Shown in pieces: positions 31,295 to 39,552 of a stretch of 64,000 bases of DNA. The position numbers and the translations under genes are program-made. A model generated the notes under the pieces. It did no database searches. It saw only the letters and a program-made list of their open reading frames with translations, and was not told the origin of the DNA. Within the stretch, counting starts at the first letter, position 1. Each line of letters starts with the position of its first letter. The stretch is from assembly GCF_004795855.1 (NCBI RefSeq), contig NZ_CP039252.1, positions 868,001-932,000 on the forward strand, in the 5' to 3' direction. The DNA is from Hydrogenophaga sp. PAMC20947 (GTDB taxonomy: Bacteria > Pseudomonadota > Gammaproteobacteria > Burkholderiales > Burkholderiaceae_C).

Positions 31295-32458
31295 ATGATT
31301 GAAAGAACCCTTTTCACCCCCGATCACGAAGCCTTTCGCGACAGTTTTCGCCGCTTCATGGAAAAGGAAATCGCGCCATTCCATGACGCTTGGGAGGAGC
31401 AGGGCTATGTGGACCGCGAGGTCTGGCGCAAAGCCGGGCAAAACGGATTTCTGTGCATGACCATGCCCGAGGCTTACGGCGGCTCCGACGCCGACAAGCT
31501 GTATTCCGTGGTGCAGATGGAAGAGCTGGCCGCAGGGGGCTTCAGCGGCATAGGCTATGGATTGCACAATGAAATCGTGGCGCCGTACATCCTGCGCTAC
31601 GGCACCGAGGCGCAGAAAGCCAAATACCTGCCCTTGCTTGCAAGCGGTGCGATGGTGGGCGCCATTGCCATGAGCGAGCCGGCCGCTGGCAGCGATCTGC
31701 AGGGCGTGAAAAGCACCGCCATCAAGCAAGCCGACGGCAGCTACCTGCTCAATGGCAGCAAAACCTTCATCACCAACGGATGGCACGCCGATCTGGTGAT
31801 TGTGGTCGCCAAGACCAACCCGGCAGCGGGAGGCAAAGGCACCAGCCTGTTTCTGGTTGAGCACGGCACACCGGGATTCGAGAAAGGCAAGCGGTTGAAG
31901 AAGTTGGGGTTGAAGGCGCAAGACACCAGCGAGCTGTTCTTTGACAACGTGAAGTTGCCGGCCGAACAGCTGCTGGGCGGACCCGAGCAAGAGAACCGGG
32001 GCTTCATCTGCCTCATGGAACAGCTGCCCTGGGAACGCCTGCAAATTGCGATCGGTGCCGTGGCGGCCGCGCAGGCCGCGATCGGCTGGACCGTGGACTA
32101 CGTCAAGGAACGCAAGGTGTTTGGTACAACCGTGGGCGCCATGCAGAACACCCGGTACAAACTTGCCGAGATGCAGACCGAGGTGCAGGTGGCGCGCATT
32201 TTTGTAGACAAATGCTGCGAGCTCATCGCTCACGACAAGCTCGACACGGCCACCGCCAGCATGGCCAAGTACTGGTGCAGCGACTTGCAGTGCAAGGTGA
32301 TGGACGAATGCGTTCAGCTCTTCGGCGGCTATGGCTACATGTGGGAATACCCGATCACCCGTGCTTATGCCGATGCGCGCGTGCAGCGCATTTACGGTGG
32401 CACCAACGAGATCATGAAAGAAGTGATCTCCAGGGGCATGGGGCTGGGCGGGCGTTGA
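31295..32458 (+). CDS. Acyl-CoA dehydrogenase, long-chain/isovaleryl-like
   Basis: 387 residues. ACAD signatures include [24 protein letters not shown] and [13 protein letters not shown]. The C-terminal motif reads IYGGTNEIM, with Gly where short and medium-chain enzymes have the catalytic Glu. A glutamate at residue 247 in LPWERLQIA sits where long-chain and isovaleryl-CoA dehydrogenases have theirs. So the enzyme is probably active, with that substrate range. It is divergent from the thiolase. Confidence 0.93.
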   Translation: MIERTLFTPDHEAFRDSFRRFMEKEIAPFHDAWEEQGYVDREVWRKAGQNGFLCMTMPEAYGGSDADKLYSVVQMEELAAGGFSGIGYGLHNEIVAPYILRYGTEAQKAKYLPLLASGAMVGAIAMSEPAAGSDLQGVKSTAIKQADGSYLLNGSKTFITNGWHADLVIVVAKTNPAAGGKGTSLFLVEHGTPGFEKGKRLKKLGLKAQDTSELFFDNVKLPAEQLLGGPEQENRGFICLMEQLPWERLQIAIGAVAAAQAAIGWTVDYVKERKVFGTTVGAMQNTRYKLAEMQTEVQVARIFVDKCCELIAHDKLDTATASMAKYWCSDLQCKVMDECVQLFGGYGYMWEYPITRAYADARVQRIYGGTNEIMKEVISRGMGLGGR

Positions 32459-32574
32459 ACGGCTGCGGGTCGCAGCCGGCGTCCCGGTAAAGACAGAGAT
32501 GGGGTGACGCGCCACCGCTCAGCGGTCTACGATGCAGGGCGCCCTTTTCGGGCGCGCCATCACAGGAGGCATCC

Positions 32575-32862
32575 ATGCATTACGTGCTTGCACGCATCAC
32601 CGTTCAACCCGGCGCTTCGGCCCAGACCGCCACGATCCTGGAGACCTTGGTCTCGCTCTCTCGACAGGAGGCGGGTTGTGTGTCCTACGAGCTGTACCAG
32701 CAAGCGGATCATCCCCATGTCTTTCAGACGGTTGAAGTCTGGCGGGATGCAGAAGCGGCCCAAACGCACATGAGCACGCCACACCTGGCGGCAGCAGTGG
32801 CCGAGGCCACCCCCTTGTTTGCCGCGCCACCGGAAATTCTGGCGTATCAAAAACTGGCGTAA
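32575..32862 (+). CDS. ABM-domain protein (putative quinol monooxygenase)
   Basis: 95 residues from ATG 32575, with an AGGAGG ribosome-binding sequence upstream. The antibiotic-biosynthesis-monooxygenase fold is recognised from EAGCVSYELYQQADHPHVF and EVWRDAEAAQTHMSTPHL, as in YgiN-type quinol monooxygenases. Such proteins form small cofactor-free dimers. The true substrate is unknown. Confidence 0.82.
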   Translation: MHYVLARITVQPGASAQTATILETLVSLSRQEAGCVSYELYQQADHPHVFQTVEVWRDAEAAQTHMSTPHLAAAVAEATPLFAAPPEILAYQKLA

Positions 32863-32949
32863 ACGATCATCTGAAGCGGCCGTACTGATCTGAGGCCCCC
32901 CGTCTTCTCTGATTGGCGGCTGGGGCGAACAGGCTTTGGTGAACCTCGG

Positions 32950-33603
32950 TCAGGGTTTTTGCTGGTCCAGCCAGGTCACCAATTGCTGGGCTGCGGCGTC
33001 GGTGGCTTGCGTCAGTGCACGCACGCCGCCCGCAGCGTCGTTGGTCGGCGCCACTGCGGTTGAACGCACGCGGATCTGATCGACCAGCTGTGAGCCATTG
33101 AGCAGCGTGGCGCGCAAGCTGACCCGGCCCAGGCTGGACTGCGGCTGCTCAAACACCTGGACAAACTCTTCGAGCTCAATCTTGAGTGAGTGCGATGGCG
33201 AACCCTGCCCCTCAGCCAGCACAGGGCCTCGGGCATTCAATGCGAGCTTGAGTCTTTGCTGCACCAACTGGGCAGGGGCCATGCTCCAGCGCGCCAGTGC
33301 ATAGGGGCGGAGTTCCTGGTCGTTGTCGTAGCTCAGGCGGTATTGCACGGCGGTGGCGTTCAGCGCCATGGGGGCTTGCACATCGGCCAGCAGCAATGCG
33401 GCAGCTGGCGTGGCGCGGGGCGGCGGCGTCCCGACAACCGAGGGCGTGAGACCAAAGTCGTAGACCGTCTTGGTGGCCGGCGCCTGGGGCGTTGAGCAAG
33501 CCGCCAGCACGGTCAGGGACAGCGCTGCGATCACTTGGCCGGTTGCGCGCAGGGCACCGTGCGACGACCGGACAGCGGGCGAGACAAGAAGTGGGGTGTG
33601 CAT
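32950..33603 (-). CDS. ABC-type transport auxiliary lipoprotein (PqiC/MlaD-system partner)
   Basis: 217 residues from ATG 33603. The signal sequence ends in lipobox VLAAC near residue 36. The mature domain (TVYDFGLTP, then VQYRLSYDNDQELRPYALARW, and VFEQPQSSLGRVSLRATL) matches the outer-membrane lipoprotein that accompanies MCE-type lipid transporters. Last gene of the four-gene operon, four bases after the MCE gene. It probably anchors the transport bridge at the outer membrane. Confidence 0.85.
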   Translation of the reverse strand: MHTPLLVSPAVRSSHGALRATGQVIAALSLTVLAACSTPQAPATKTVYDFGLTPSVVGTPPPRATPAAALLLADVQAPMALNATAVQYRLSYDNDQELRPYALARWSMAPAQLVQQRLKLALNARGPVLAEGQGSPSHSLKIELEEFVQVFEQPQSSLGRVSLRATLLNGSQLVDQIRVRSTAVAPTNDAAGGVRALTQATDAAAQQLVTWLDQQKP

Positions 33604-33607
33604 GGTG

Positions 33608-34633
33608 TCAATCCTTGGCTGCGGGCTGCGGAGCCACAAAGCCCGGCTCTCCGGGCCCGGGAGAGGGGTTTCCGGGGCCAAACAGCAGGCTCTGCGGGTT
33701 GTCATTGAAGGTGTCGACGGCGCGGTCCAAGCCTTGTGCGGCGCGGGTGGCGGCGTCAGCGGTGCGCGCGGCGCTGTCGGCGGCGCGAGCTGCATTGGGT
33801 AACACGGTCTCGTTGATGGCACGGGCGCTGTCGGCCAGGGCTTTGCTGGTATCGCTCAAGTGCTCCAGCATGCCACCGGGGGCGGCGATGCCTTGCGCCA
33901 TCTGGGTGAGGGATTGTGCGGTTTGGGTGGCGGCTTTGGCCGTGGTGTTCAGCTCGGCGACGGTGGTTTGCAGTGTGCTCATGGTGGCTCGGGCGTCACC
34001 TATGAATGCGGGGATGTCGGTGCGTTGCGGTCCGAGCTGCGCTTCAAGAATGCCCTGAATGCGTTCGGAAGCCGCGCCAAGTTGCGTGGCGCTGTCGCCG
34101 ATGGCTTTGACGCTGCCTATGATGGCTTGCTGGTTGGCGGGTGACAGCAGTTCGCTCACCCGTTCCGAGACCTGCTGCACCTGCTCCAGAATGAAGGAGC
34201 CCTGGTCGGCAAACTTGCTCAACAAACCTGGCCGCAATGGGATGCGGGTGGGCTCGTCTTCATTGGTGGTGAGGGTGACATCGGAGTCGCCATCGTTGTC
34301 GAGCTGCACAAATGCCAGCCCGGTCACACCCTGGTACCCCAGGGTGCCATAGGCGCTGCGGGTCAGGGGCAGGCCCTTGTCGACGTTGATGCGCAGCAGC
34401 ACGTGACCTTTGTTGAGTGGGTCGAATCCGATGTGGGTGACTTTGCCCACGGTGATGCCCCGGAAGCGGACCGCAGCCTGTTCCGACAATCCGGTCACGG
34501 CGTCGGACGTTGAAAGTTCGTAGACATCGCCGACCTGTTTGTCGCGCGACAGCCAGGTCGCCAGGCCCAGGAGGAGCGCGGCCACCACCAGGACAAATGT
34601 CCCGGCGGCGAGTGCGTGTGCTTTGTTTTCCAT
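33608..34633 (-). CDS. MlaD/MCE-domain periplasmic lipid transport protein
   Basis: 341 residues. One N-terminal membrane anchor (AGTFVLVVAALLLGLATWL) is followed by a single MCE domain (VGDVYELSTSDAVTGLSEQA, FRGITVGKV, LGYQGVTGLAFVQLD). A long helical C-terminal region rich in Ala/Thr/Gln (LNTTAKAATQTAQSLTQMAQ) follows. MCE proteins form hexameric rings through which lipids pass. It follows the ATPase gene in the same operon. Confidence 0.92.
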   Translation of the reverse strand: MENKAHALAAGTFVLVVAALLLGLATWLSRDKQVGDVYELSTSDAVTGLSEQAAVRFRGITVGKVTHIGFDPLNKGHVLLRINVDKGLPLTRSAYGTLGYQGVTGLAFVQLDNDGDSDVTLTTNEDEPTRIPLRPGLLSKFADQGSFILEQVQQVSERVSELLSPANQQAIIGSVKAIGDSATQLGAASERIQGILEAQLGPQRTDIPAFIGDARATMSTLQTTVAELNTTAKAATQTAQSLTQMAQGIAAPGGMLEHLSDTSKALADSARAINETVLPNAARAADSAARTADAATRAAQGLDRAVDTFNDNPQSLLFGPGNPSPGPGEPGFVAPQPAAKD

Positions 34634-34646
34634 AGGGGGAGTTCCT

Positions 34647-35480
34647 TTACGCGTGGGGCGCTGGTGCGCCTTGAGCAGGTTCGTCCAGCAAGACCATGGC
34701 GCGCTGTCCGCGACCGCCGCCGAAGTAGTGCTGGATGAACGGGTGAGGTGTTGCGATGACTTCGCGCGGGGGCCCTGCCACCACGACTTTTTGATCGGCG
34801 AGCACGGCGATGCGCGTGGACAGTTCGAGCAAGGTGTCCAGATCGTGGGTCACCATGATCACGGTGAGGCCCAGTTCCCGGTGCAGGGAGCTCAGCAGTT
34901 TGCAGAAGTCATCTGCGCCCTCTGGGTCCAGGCCGGCGGTGGGTTCGTCCAGCAGGAGCAAAGGCGGGTCCATGATCAAGGCGCGGGCCAGAGCCACCCG
35001 CTTGATCATGCCGCCCGAAAGGTCGGAGGGCATTTTGGTCGCGTGTTTGGCTTCCAACCCGACCATCTGCAGTTTGGTGAGTGCGGCATCGCGCATCAGC
35101 CCCGACGGCAAATGGCCCACCTCGCGCAATGCGAAGGCGATGTTGTCCAGCACGCTGAAAGCGGAGAACAGCGCGCCTTGCTGAAAGAGCATGCCGACGC
35201 GGCTGGCCGCGGTGCGAGGGTCGGCATCGGAGAGCGCTTGGCCCATGACGGTGATGCGCCCCTTTCTGGGCGTTTCCAGTCCCAGAATTTGCCGCAGCAG
35301 GGTTGTTTTTCCGGTGCCCGACCCGCCGACCAACGAGAGAATTTCCCCCTGGGCCACTTGCAGGTCAAGATCCTTGTGGACCACAAATTCAGGTGAGTTG
35401 CCGCCGCCATAAACCGTCCAAAGTCCTTGAACGTCGACGGCGAGGGTCGGGTCGGTGCCGCGGGTGGGTGCAGTGCTCAT
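34647..35480 (-). CDS. MlaF-like ABC transporter ATPase (lipid transport)
   Basis: 277 residues from ATG 35480 (MSTAPTRGTDPTLAVDV), overlapping the permease stop by four bases. Walker A GGSGTGKTT, Q-loop, signature LSGGMIKRVALARAL, Walker B LLLLDEPTAGLDP and H-loop MVTHD are intact. The GGM form of the signature is typical of Mla/Mce ATPases. It powers the MlaE-like permease encoded upstream. Confidence 0.92.
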   Translation of the reverse strand: MSTAPTRGTDPTLAVDVQGLWTVYGGGNSPEFVVHKDLDLQVAQGEILSLVGGSGTGKTTLLRQILGLETPRKGRITVMGQALSDADPRTAASRVGMLFQQGALFSAFSVLDNIAFALREVGHLPSGLMRDAALTKLQMVGLEAKHATKMPSDLSGGMIKRVALARALIMDPPLLLLDEPTAGLDPEGADDFCKLLSSLHRELGLTVIMVTHDLDTLLELSTRIAVLADQKVVVAGPPREVIATPHPFIQHYFGGGRGQRAMVLLDEPAQGAPAPHA

Positions 35481-36652
35481 ACGCCAATGTCCCTGAATGC
35501 AATGGCGAACAGCGCGTCGACAATGATCACCACGGTGATCGACGTGACCACCGAAGCGGTGGTACCTTTGCCCAGGCTTTCTGTATTGGGCTCCACGCGC
35601 AAGCCGAAGTGGCAACCAATGAGGGCGATGAGCAGACCAAAGACCACGGTCTTGCCCACCGCCAGGGTGAGGTTGGCCACGTCCACCGCCGAAGGCAACG
35701 CCTGTACGAAATAGGTGGGGGAAACGCCCAAAGCAATGTCGGCGGCCACCATGCCACCCAGCAGGGCCACCAGGGTCGTCCACACGCTGATCAACGGCAT
35801 GGCAATGGCCAGCGCCAAGGCGCGTGGCATCACCAGGCGAAATCCCAGCGGAATCCCCATCACCCGCATGGCGTCGAGTTCTTCGGTCACCCGCATCACG
35901 CCGATCTGTGCCGTGATGGCAGAGCCGGAGCGGCCCGCCACCAGGATGGCCGCCAGCATGGGGCCCAGCTCACGCACCAGCGAGACGCCCAACAAGTTGA
36001 CGATGAAGGCGTCGGCGCCGAACTGTTTGAGCTGCTGCGCACTCAGGTACGCCAGAACCACGCCGATGAGAAATCCGACCAGTGCGGTGATGGGCAAGGC
36101 GGTGGCACCGAAATGGTACAGGTGGCCCGAAATGTCACGCCAAGGCCCGCGCCAAGGCGCGCGCAGCAAACGGACCAAGTCCAACGCCAGTTGCCCCAGC
36201 AGCAGAACGAAGCTGTGCAGGTGGGACAGCAGGCCGAGCACACCGTCGCCGAGTGAGAGGTATCGCTGCCACAGCGTGACGGTTTTGGGTGGATCGGGCG
36301 CCCGGGTGAACCGCGCCACGCGTTCCAGAAGTGCCTGCTGGGCAGGGCTGATTTCCAGGTGTTGCGGCCAGCGCTGCCCCCAGCGGCCCCACAGCATCTG
36401 AGCACCGACATGGTCGATGGCCTCGGCGCTGGTCAAGTTCCACGGGGTGGCATCGCCTGCCGCAGCAGTGTCGGGCCATGTCGCTTGCAAGGCGCGCCAC
36501 TGCGGCGCGTTGGCCAGCTTAGCCGCGGTCCACCTTCCAAGAACCCACCACGCTGGGCCGCCGGGGCCGTCCCGGCGCTCAACGCGCGGCGCGTTGGCAG
36601 AAGGGTCGGAGGCCAGTGGGGGGGCGGCGTTTTTGGGTTGGGCGTTTGACAT
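35477..36652 (-). CDS. MlaE-like ABC permease with N-terminal STAS-like extension
   Basis: 391 residues, against about 260 for plain MlaE. The C-terminal 250 residues carry the MlaE permease (ALPITALVGFLIGVVLAYL, LVRELGPMLAAILVAGRSG, EELDAMRVMGIPLG). The first about 130 residues are soluble and resemble the STAS domain (SAEAIDHVGAQMLWG) that is a separate protein, MlaB, in E. coli. So the regulatory subunit seems fused to the permease. First gene of the operon. Confidence 0.9.
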   Translation of the reverse strand: MSNAQPKNAAPPLASDPSANAPRVERRDGPGGPAWWVLGRWTAAKLANAPQWRALQATWPDTAAAGDATPWNLTSAEAIDHVGAQMLWGRWGQRWPQHLEISPAQQALLERVARFTRAPDPPKTVTLWQRYLSLGDGVLGLLSHLHSFVLLLGQLALDLVRLLRAPWRGPWRDISGHLYHFGATALPITALVGFLIGVVLAYLSAQQLKQFGADAFIVNLLGVSLVRELGPMLAAILVAGRSGSAITAQIGVMRVTEELDAMRVMGIPLGFRLVMPRALALAIAMPLISVWTTLVALLGGMVAADIALGVSPTYFVQALPSAVDVANLTLAVGKTVVFGLLIALIGCHFGLRVEPNTESLGKGTTASVVTSITVVIIVDALFAIAFRDIGV

Positions 36653-36853
36653 GGTTGGAAGGGAGGGCCAGCAAGCACAGAGCGTGTGCTGACGGCTCGC
36701 GGTCTCATCATATGCGTTTGATCCTTGAGTTGTTTTCTGGCCAACTGTCAGATTTCACCACCTCGCGCGACTCATCTCCATACGGTGGCGGCGCTTTGAT
36801 CGCCGAGTTTTGTCTTTTGAAATGGCTCCAGGGGAGCCGAGAGGAATACCAAC

Positions 36854-38101
36854 ATGCCCAGTCAACGCATTGAATTCACCGGTAGCCAGGGCGAGCCGCT
36901 GGCCGGAAGGCTGGATACCCCCGATGTCCACCCGCAAGCCTGGGCCGTGTTTGCGCACTGTTTCACTTGCTCCAAAGACAGCAAAGCTGCGGCCTTTGTC
37001 GCCCGTGCGTTGACCGAGGCGGGTTTTGGCGTCTTGCGGTTTGATTTCACCGGCCTGGGCGGCAGCGGCGGCGACTTTGCCAACACGCATTTCAGCTCCA
37101 ATGTGGACGACCTGGTGGCCGCAGCCGACTGGTTGCGGGCGCAGCACGGCGCCCCCGCCCTGCTCATCGGGCATTCCCTGGGCGGTGCGGCGGTGTTGGC
37201 CGCCGCGGCGCGCGTGCGCGATTGCAAAGCTGTGGCCACGCTGGGCGCGCCTTGTGACCCCGCCCACGTCACCCACCAGCTGGGCGGCGAGCTCGCCGTG
37301 ATCGAATCGCAAGGCGAGGCTTCGGTGCTGTTGGGTGGCCGCCGGTTCACGGTGAAGCGCTCGTTTGTGGAAGACCTGGCGGACCAGCCGCAAAGCGAAC
37401 GCATCCGGAACCTGGGGCGCCCATTGCTGGTGTTGCATGCGCCTGACGACGACACCGTGAACGTGGAGAACGCGCGCCGCATCTTTGACGCCGCGCGGCA
37501 CCCCAAGTCTTTTGTGGCCCTCGATGGTGCCGACCACTTGCTCAACCGTGCAGAAGATGCGCGATTTGCTGCCGGTGTGATTGCGGCCTGGGCCCGCCGT
37601 TATGTCGACCCAGCCGAGCTGCCTGTGGCCCCGAAAGGGGCTGCCCAGGCGGGGACTTCTGCGGCCGACGATGGGGTGGTGCTGGTGTCCGAGCGTGGCA
37701 CGGGCCGATTCACCCAGACCGTTGCGGCGGGGCGCCACCAGTTTCTGATGGACGAACCCGCTTCCATGGGTGGTGACGACGAAGGTCCTGCGCCCTACGA
37801 AATGCTCAATGCCGCACTGGGCGCTTGCACCGCCATGACCGTGCGCATGTACGCCAACCGCAAGGGCTGGCCGCTGGAATCGGTGCGGGTGGCGCTGGTG
37901 CATGACAAGGTGCATGCCAGTGACTGCGCCGCGTGCGAAACCGAAGACGGCCGCATCGACCGCATCGTTCGGGTGGTGGAGCTCAAGGGCGATCTGAGCG
38001 AAGAGCAGCGCGCCCGTTTGATGGAGATGGCCGATCGCTGCCCGGTTCATCAGACCTTGCATGCCGAGGTCGAGATCATCACCCGGGCGGGTGAACTGTG
38101 A
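36854..38101 (+). CDS. Fused alpha/beta hydrolase - OsmC family protein
   Basis: 415 residues. Residues about 1-255 are an alpha/beta hydrolase with nucleophile S108 in GHSLGG, an acid in HAPDDDTV and the His in GADHLL. Residues about 270-415 are an OsmC/Ohr-like domain with redox cysteines C325 (LGACTAMT) and C396 (RCPVHQTL). OsmC proteins reduce organic hydroperoxides. The fusion suggests release of an acyl or ester substrate followed by peroxide reduction. Divergent from the lipid ABC operon. Confidence 0.9.
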   Translation: MPSQRIEFTGSQGEPLAGRLDTPDVHPQAWAVFAHCFTCSKDSKAAAFVARALTEAGFGVLRFDFTGLGGSGGDFANTHFSSNVDDLVAAADWLRAQHGAPALLIGHSLGGAAVLAAAARVRDCKAVATLGAPCDPAHVTHQLGGELAVIESQGEASVLLGGRRFTVKRSFVEDLADQPQSERIRNLGRPLLVLHAPDDDTVNVENARRIFDAARHPKSFVALDGADHLLNRAEDARFAAGVIAAWARRYVDPAELPVAPKGAAQAGTSAADDGVVLVSERGTGRFTQTVAAGRHQFLMDEPASMGGDDEGPAPYEMLNAALGACTAMTVRMYANRKGWPLESVRVALVHDKVHASDCAACETEDGRIDRIVRVVELKGDLSEEQRARLMEMADRCPVHQTLHAEVEIITRAGEL

Positions 38102-38111
38102 GGGCAGAGCC

Positions 38112-38741
38112 TTACAAATCGATCACGCAGGCCAACGGCACATCCGCTGGCGCTTCGTAGTCGGCCAGCACGCAGGCGCGGCTCGGGTGCTCACCCATTT
38201 CTTGCAGCACCTCGCGCAGCAAGCGCATCGACGGGCCGTCCAGCGCGGCAAAGGGTTGGTCGATCAGAATCACCGGGGCGCCTGACGCAAATGCGGCGCA
38301 CAACCAGGCCTTGCGTCGACTCCCTGCCGACAGCATGTACAGCGGCTTGTGCAAATGAGGGGTCAGGGCAAAACCCGCGATCAGATCGCCCAGCACGGTC
38401 TTGTTGAAGTCGCTGAAGCGCGTGGGCAGACCCTCGAACCACGCGCTCGCGCTGGTCTGGTCCAGCGCGTCGCTGAAGGGATCGCAGCGAAAAACCAGCC
38501 GCTGGTAAAGCGCCAGTGAATGGGTTGGCGACTGCCCAAGTGTTTCGATCTGCCCGGCGTCCGGCAGGACCTCGCCCGCCAGCAAGCGCAGCAACGTGGT
38601 CTTGCCGGTTTGCTCATCGCCACGCACCAGCGTGACACCAGCCGGGATGCTCAGATCCAGGCCCACCAGCAGGGGGCGGCCCTGCCAGCCATGGGACAGG
38701 GCATGGGTGCGAACAACGATCGCTGGTGTGGAGGCGTTCAT
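38112..38741 (-). CDS. Small ABC ATPase (CcmA-like) with Glu-to-Gln in Walker B
   Basis: 209 residues. Walker A GDEQTGKTTL, a variant signature LSAGSRRKAWL and Walker B VILIDQPFAALD are visible. The catalytic glutamate that normally follows the Walker B aspartate is Gln; the codon reads CAA on the coding strand. No permease gene is adjacent. Size and layout resemble CcmA-type ATPases, but the transported substrate is unknown. Convergent with the hydrolase-OsmC gene, 10 bases apart. Confidence 0.8.
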   Translation of the reverse strand: MNASTPAIVVRTHALSHGWQGRPLLVGLDLSIPAGVTLVRGDEQTGKTTLLRLLAGEVLPDAGQIETLGQSPTHSLALYQRLVFRCDPFSDALDQTSASAWFEGLPTRFSDFNKTVLGDLIAGFALTPHLHKPLYMLSAGSRRKAWLCAAFASGAPVILIDQPFAALDGPSMRLLREVLQEMGEHPSRACVLADYEAPADVPLACVIDL

Positions 38742-38810
38742 GGCGGTATGTCAACGGACGGCAGCCAAGCTGGCCATCGGCGAGCAGAGGACTGCGCTCC
38801 TGGTGCAGAT

Positions 38811-39545
38811 TCAGTAGTTGATGTTGAAGCGTGTGCCGCGGTGGTTGAACACGGCACTGCGTGGGCCGATCACCTCCAGGGTCAGCCCGGGCGAGAGTTC
38901 TTGCCCTTCTTTGACCACCTGGCCGTTTGCAATCAACATGCGGTGTTCTCGGTTCGTCGAGTAGGAAGAGCCGCTGACCTGGATCTCGGGCAAGGCAGCT
39001 CGGGCAGAGGCGGACAGCTCAGGGAGCGCTCCAGGGGTCGCGGGCACTTCGGATGGTGGGCGCGTTAGTGGCTGCAGCGGCTGGGTCTCAGTGGGCGCTT
39101 CAGGTGCAGGCGCTTCTGAGGGGGGCACAGGGGGCCGCGGTGGCGGCGGTGCGGGCGGAGCCTTGGCGAGAACCGGCAGGATGGGCGCGGGAGTGGTGGC
39201 CGGTGCAGGTGTCGTTGCTGGCGTGGGCTCGGGCGCGGCAACAGGTGGTGGCGCGACCGGTGGGGCCGATGCGCTGTTCCCTGCTGCATCCGCAGATGCT
39301 GTGGCCGAGGTCATTGGGTTGACTCCAGGCGCCATCCCTCCCCAGCGCTGCCAGCCCAGGGCCGCAGCCCCGCCCAGCAGCAGCACCGCGATCAATACGC
39401 CCCAGGCGCGCCGGTTGCGCCGCGCCGGCTGTGGCGATGCGCCGGTTGGGTTGCTGGCGTCGGTTGCGGGCTGGGACAGCGCATGGGTGGGGTTTGCGCC
39501 GCGTTCGGCGTCGGCCCGTTTCAAGGCGTCAAGGATGTAGGACAT
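38811..39545 (-). CDS. GspB-like secretion accessory protein
   Basis: 244 residues from ATG 39545 (MSYILDALKRADAERG). The N-terminal SYILDALKRAD motif, a membrane segment (WGVLIAVLLLGGAAALGWQ), a long Pro-rich linker and the C-terminal domain (QVSGSSYSTNREHRMLIANG and on) are the GspB/PulB layout. It follows the ExeA-like ATPase gene by seven bases. ExeAB pairs help to place the type II secretin through peptidoglycan; no other secretion gene is in the window. Confidence 0.86.
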   Translation of the reverse strand: MSYILDALKRADAERGANPTHALSQPATDASNPTGASPQPARRNRRAWGVLIAVLLLGGAAALGWQRWGGMAPGVNPMTSATASADAAGNSASAPPVAPPPVAAPEPTPATTPAPATTPAPILPVLAKAPPAPPPPRPPVPPSEAPAPEAPTETQPLQPLTRPPSEVPATPGALPELSASARAALPEIQVSGSSYSTNREHRMLIANGQVVKEGQELSPGLTLEVIGPRSAVFNHRGTRFNINY

Positions 39546-39552
39546 GCGGGAT

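Noticed and set aside
31160-32515. N-terminal extension of the thiolase frame by about 450 residues
   Set aside because: It runs antisense to the acyl-CoA dehydrogenase; the thiolase family start is at 31159.
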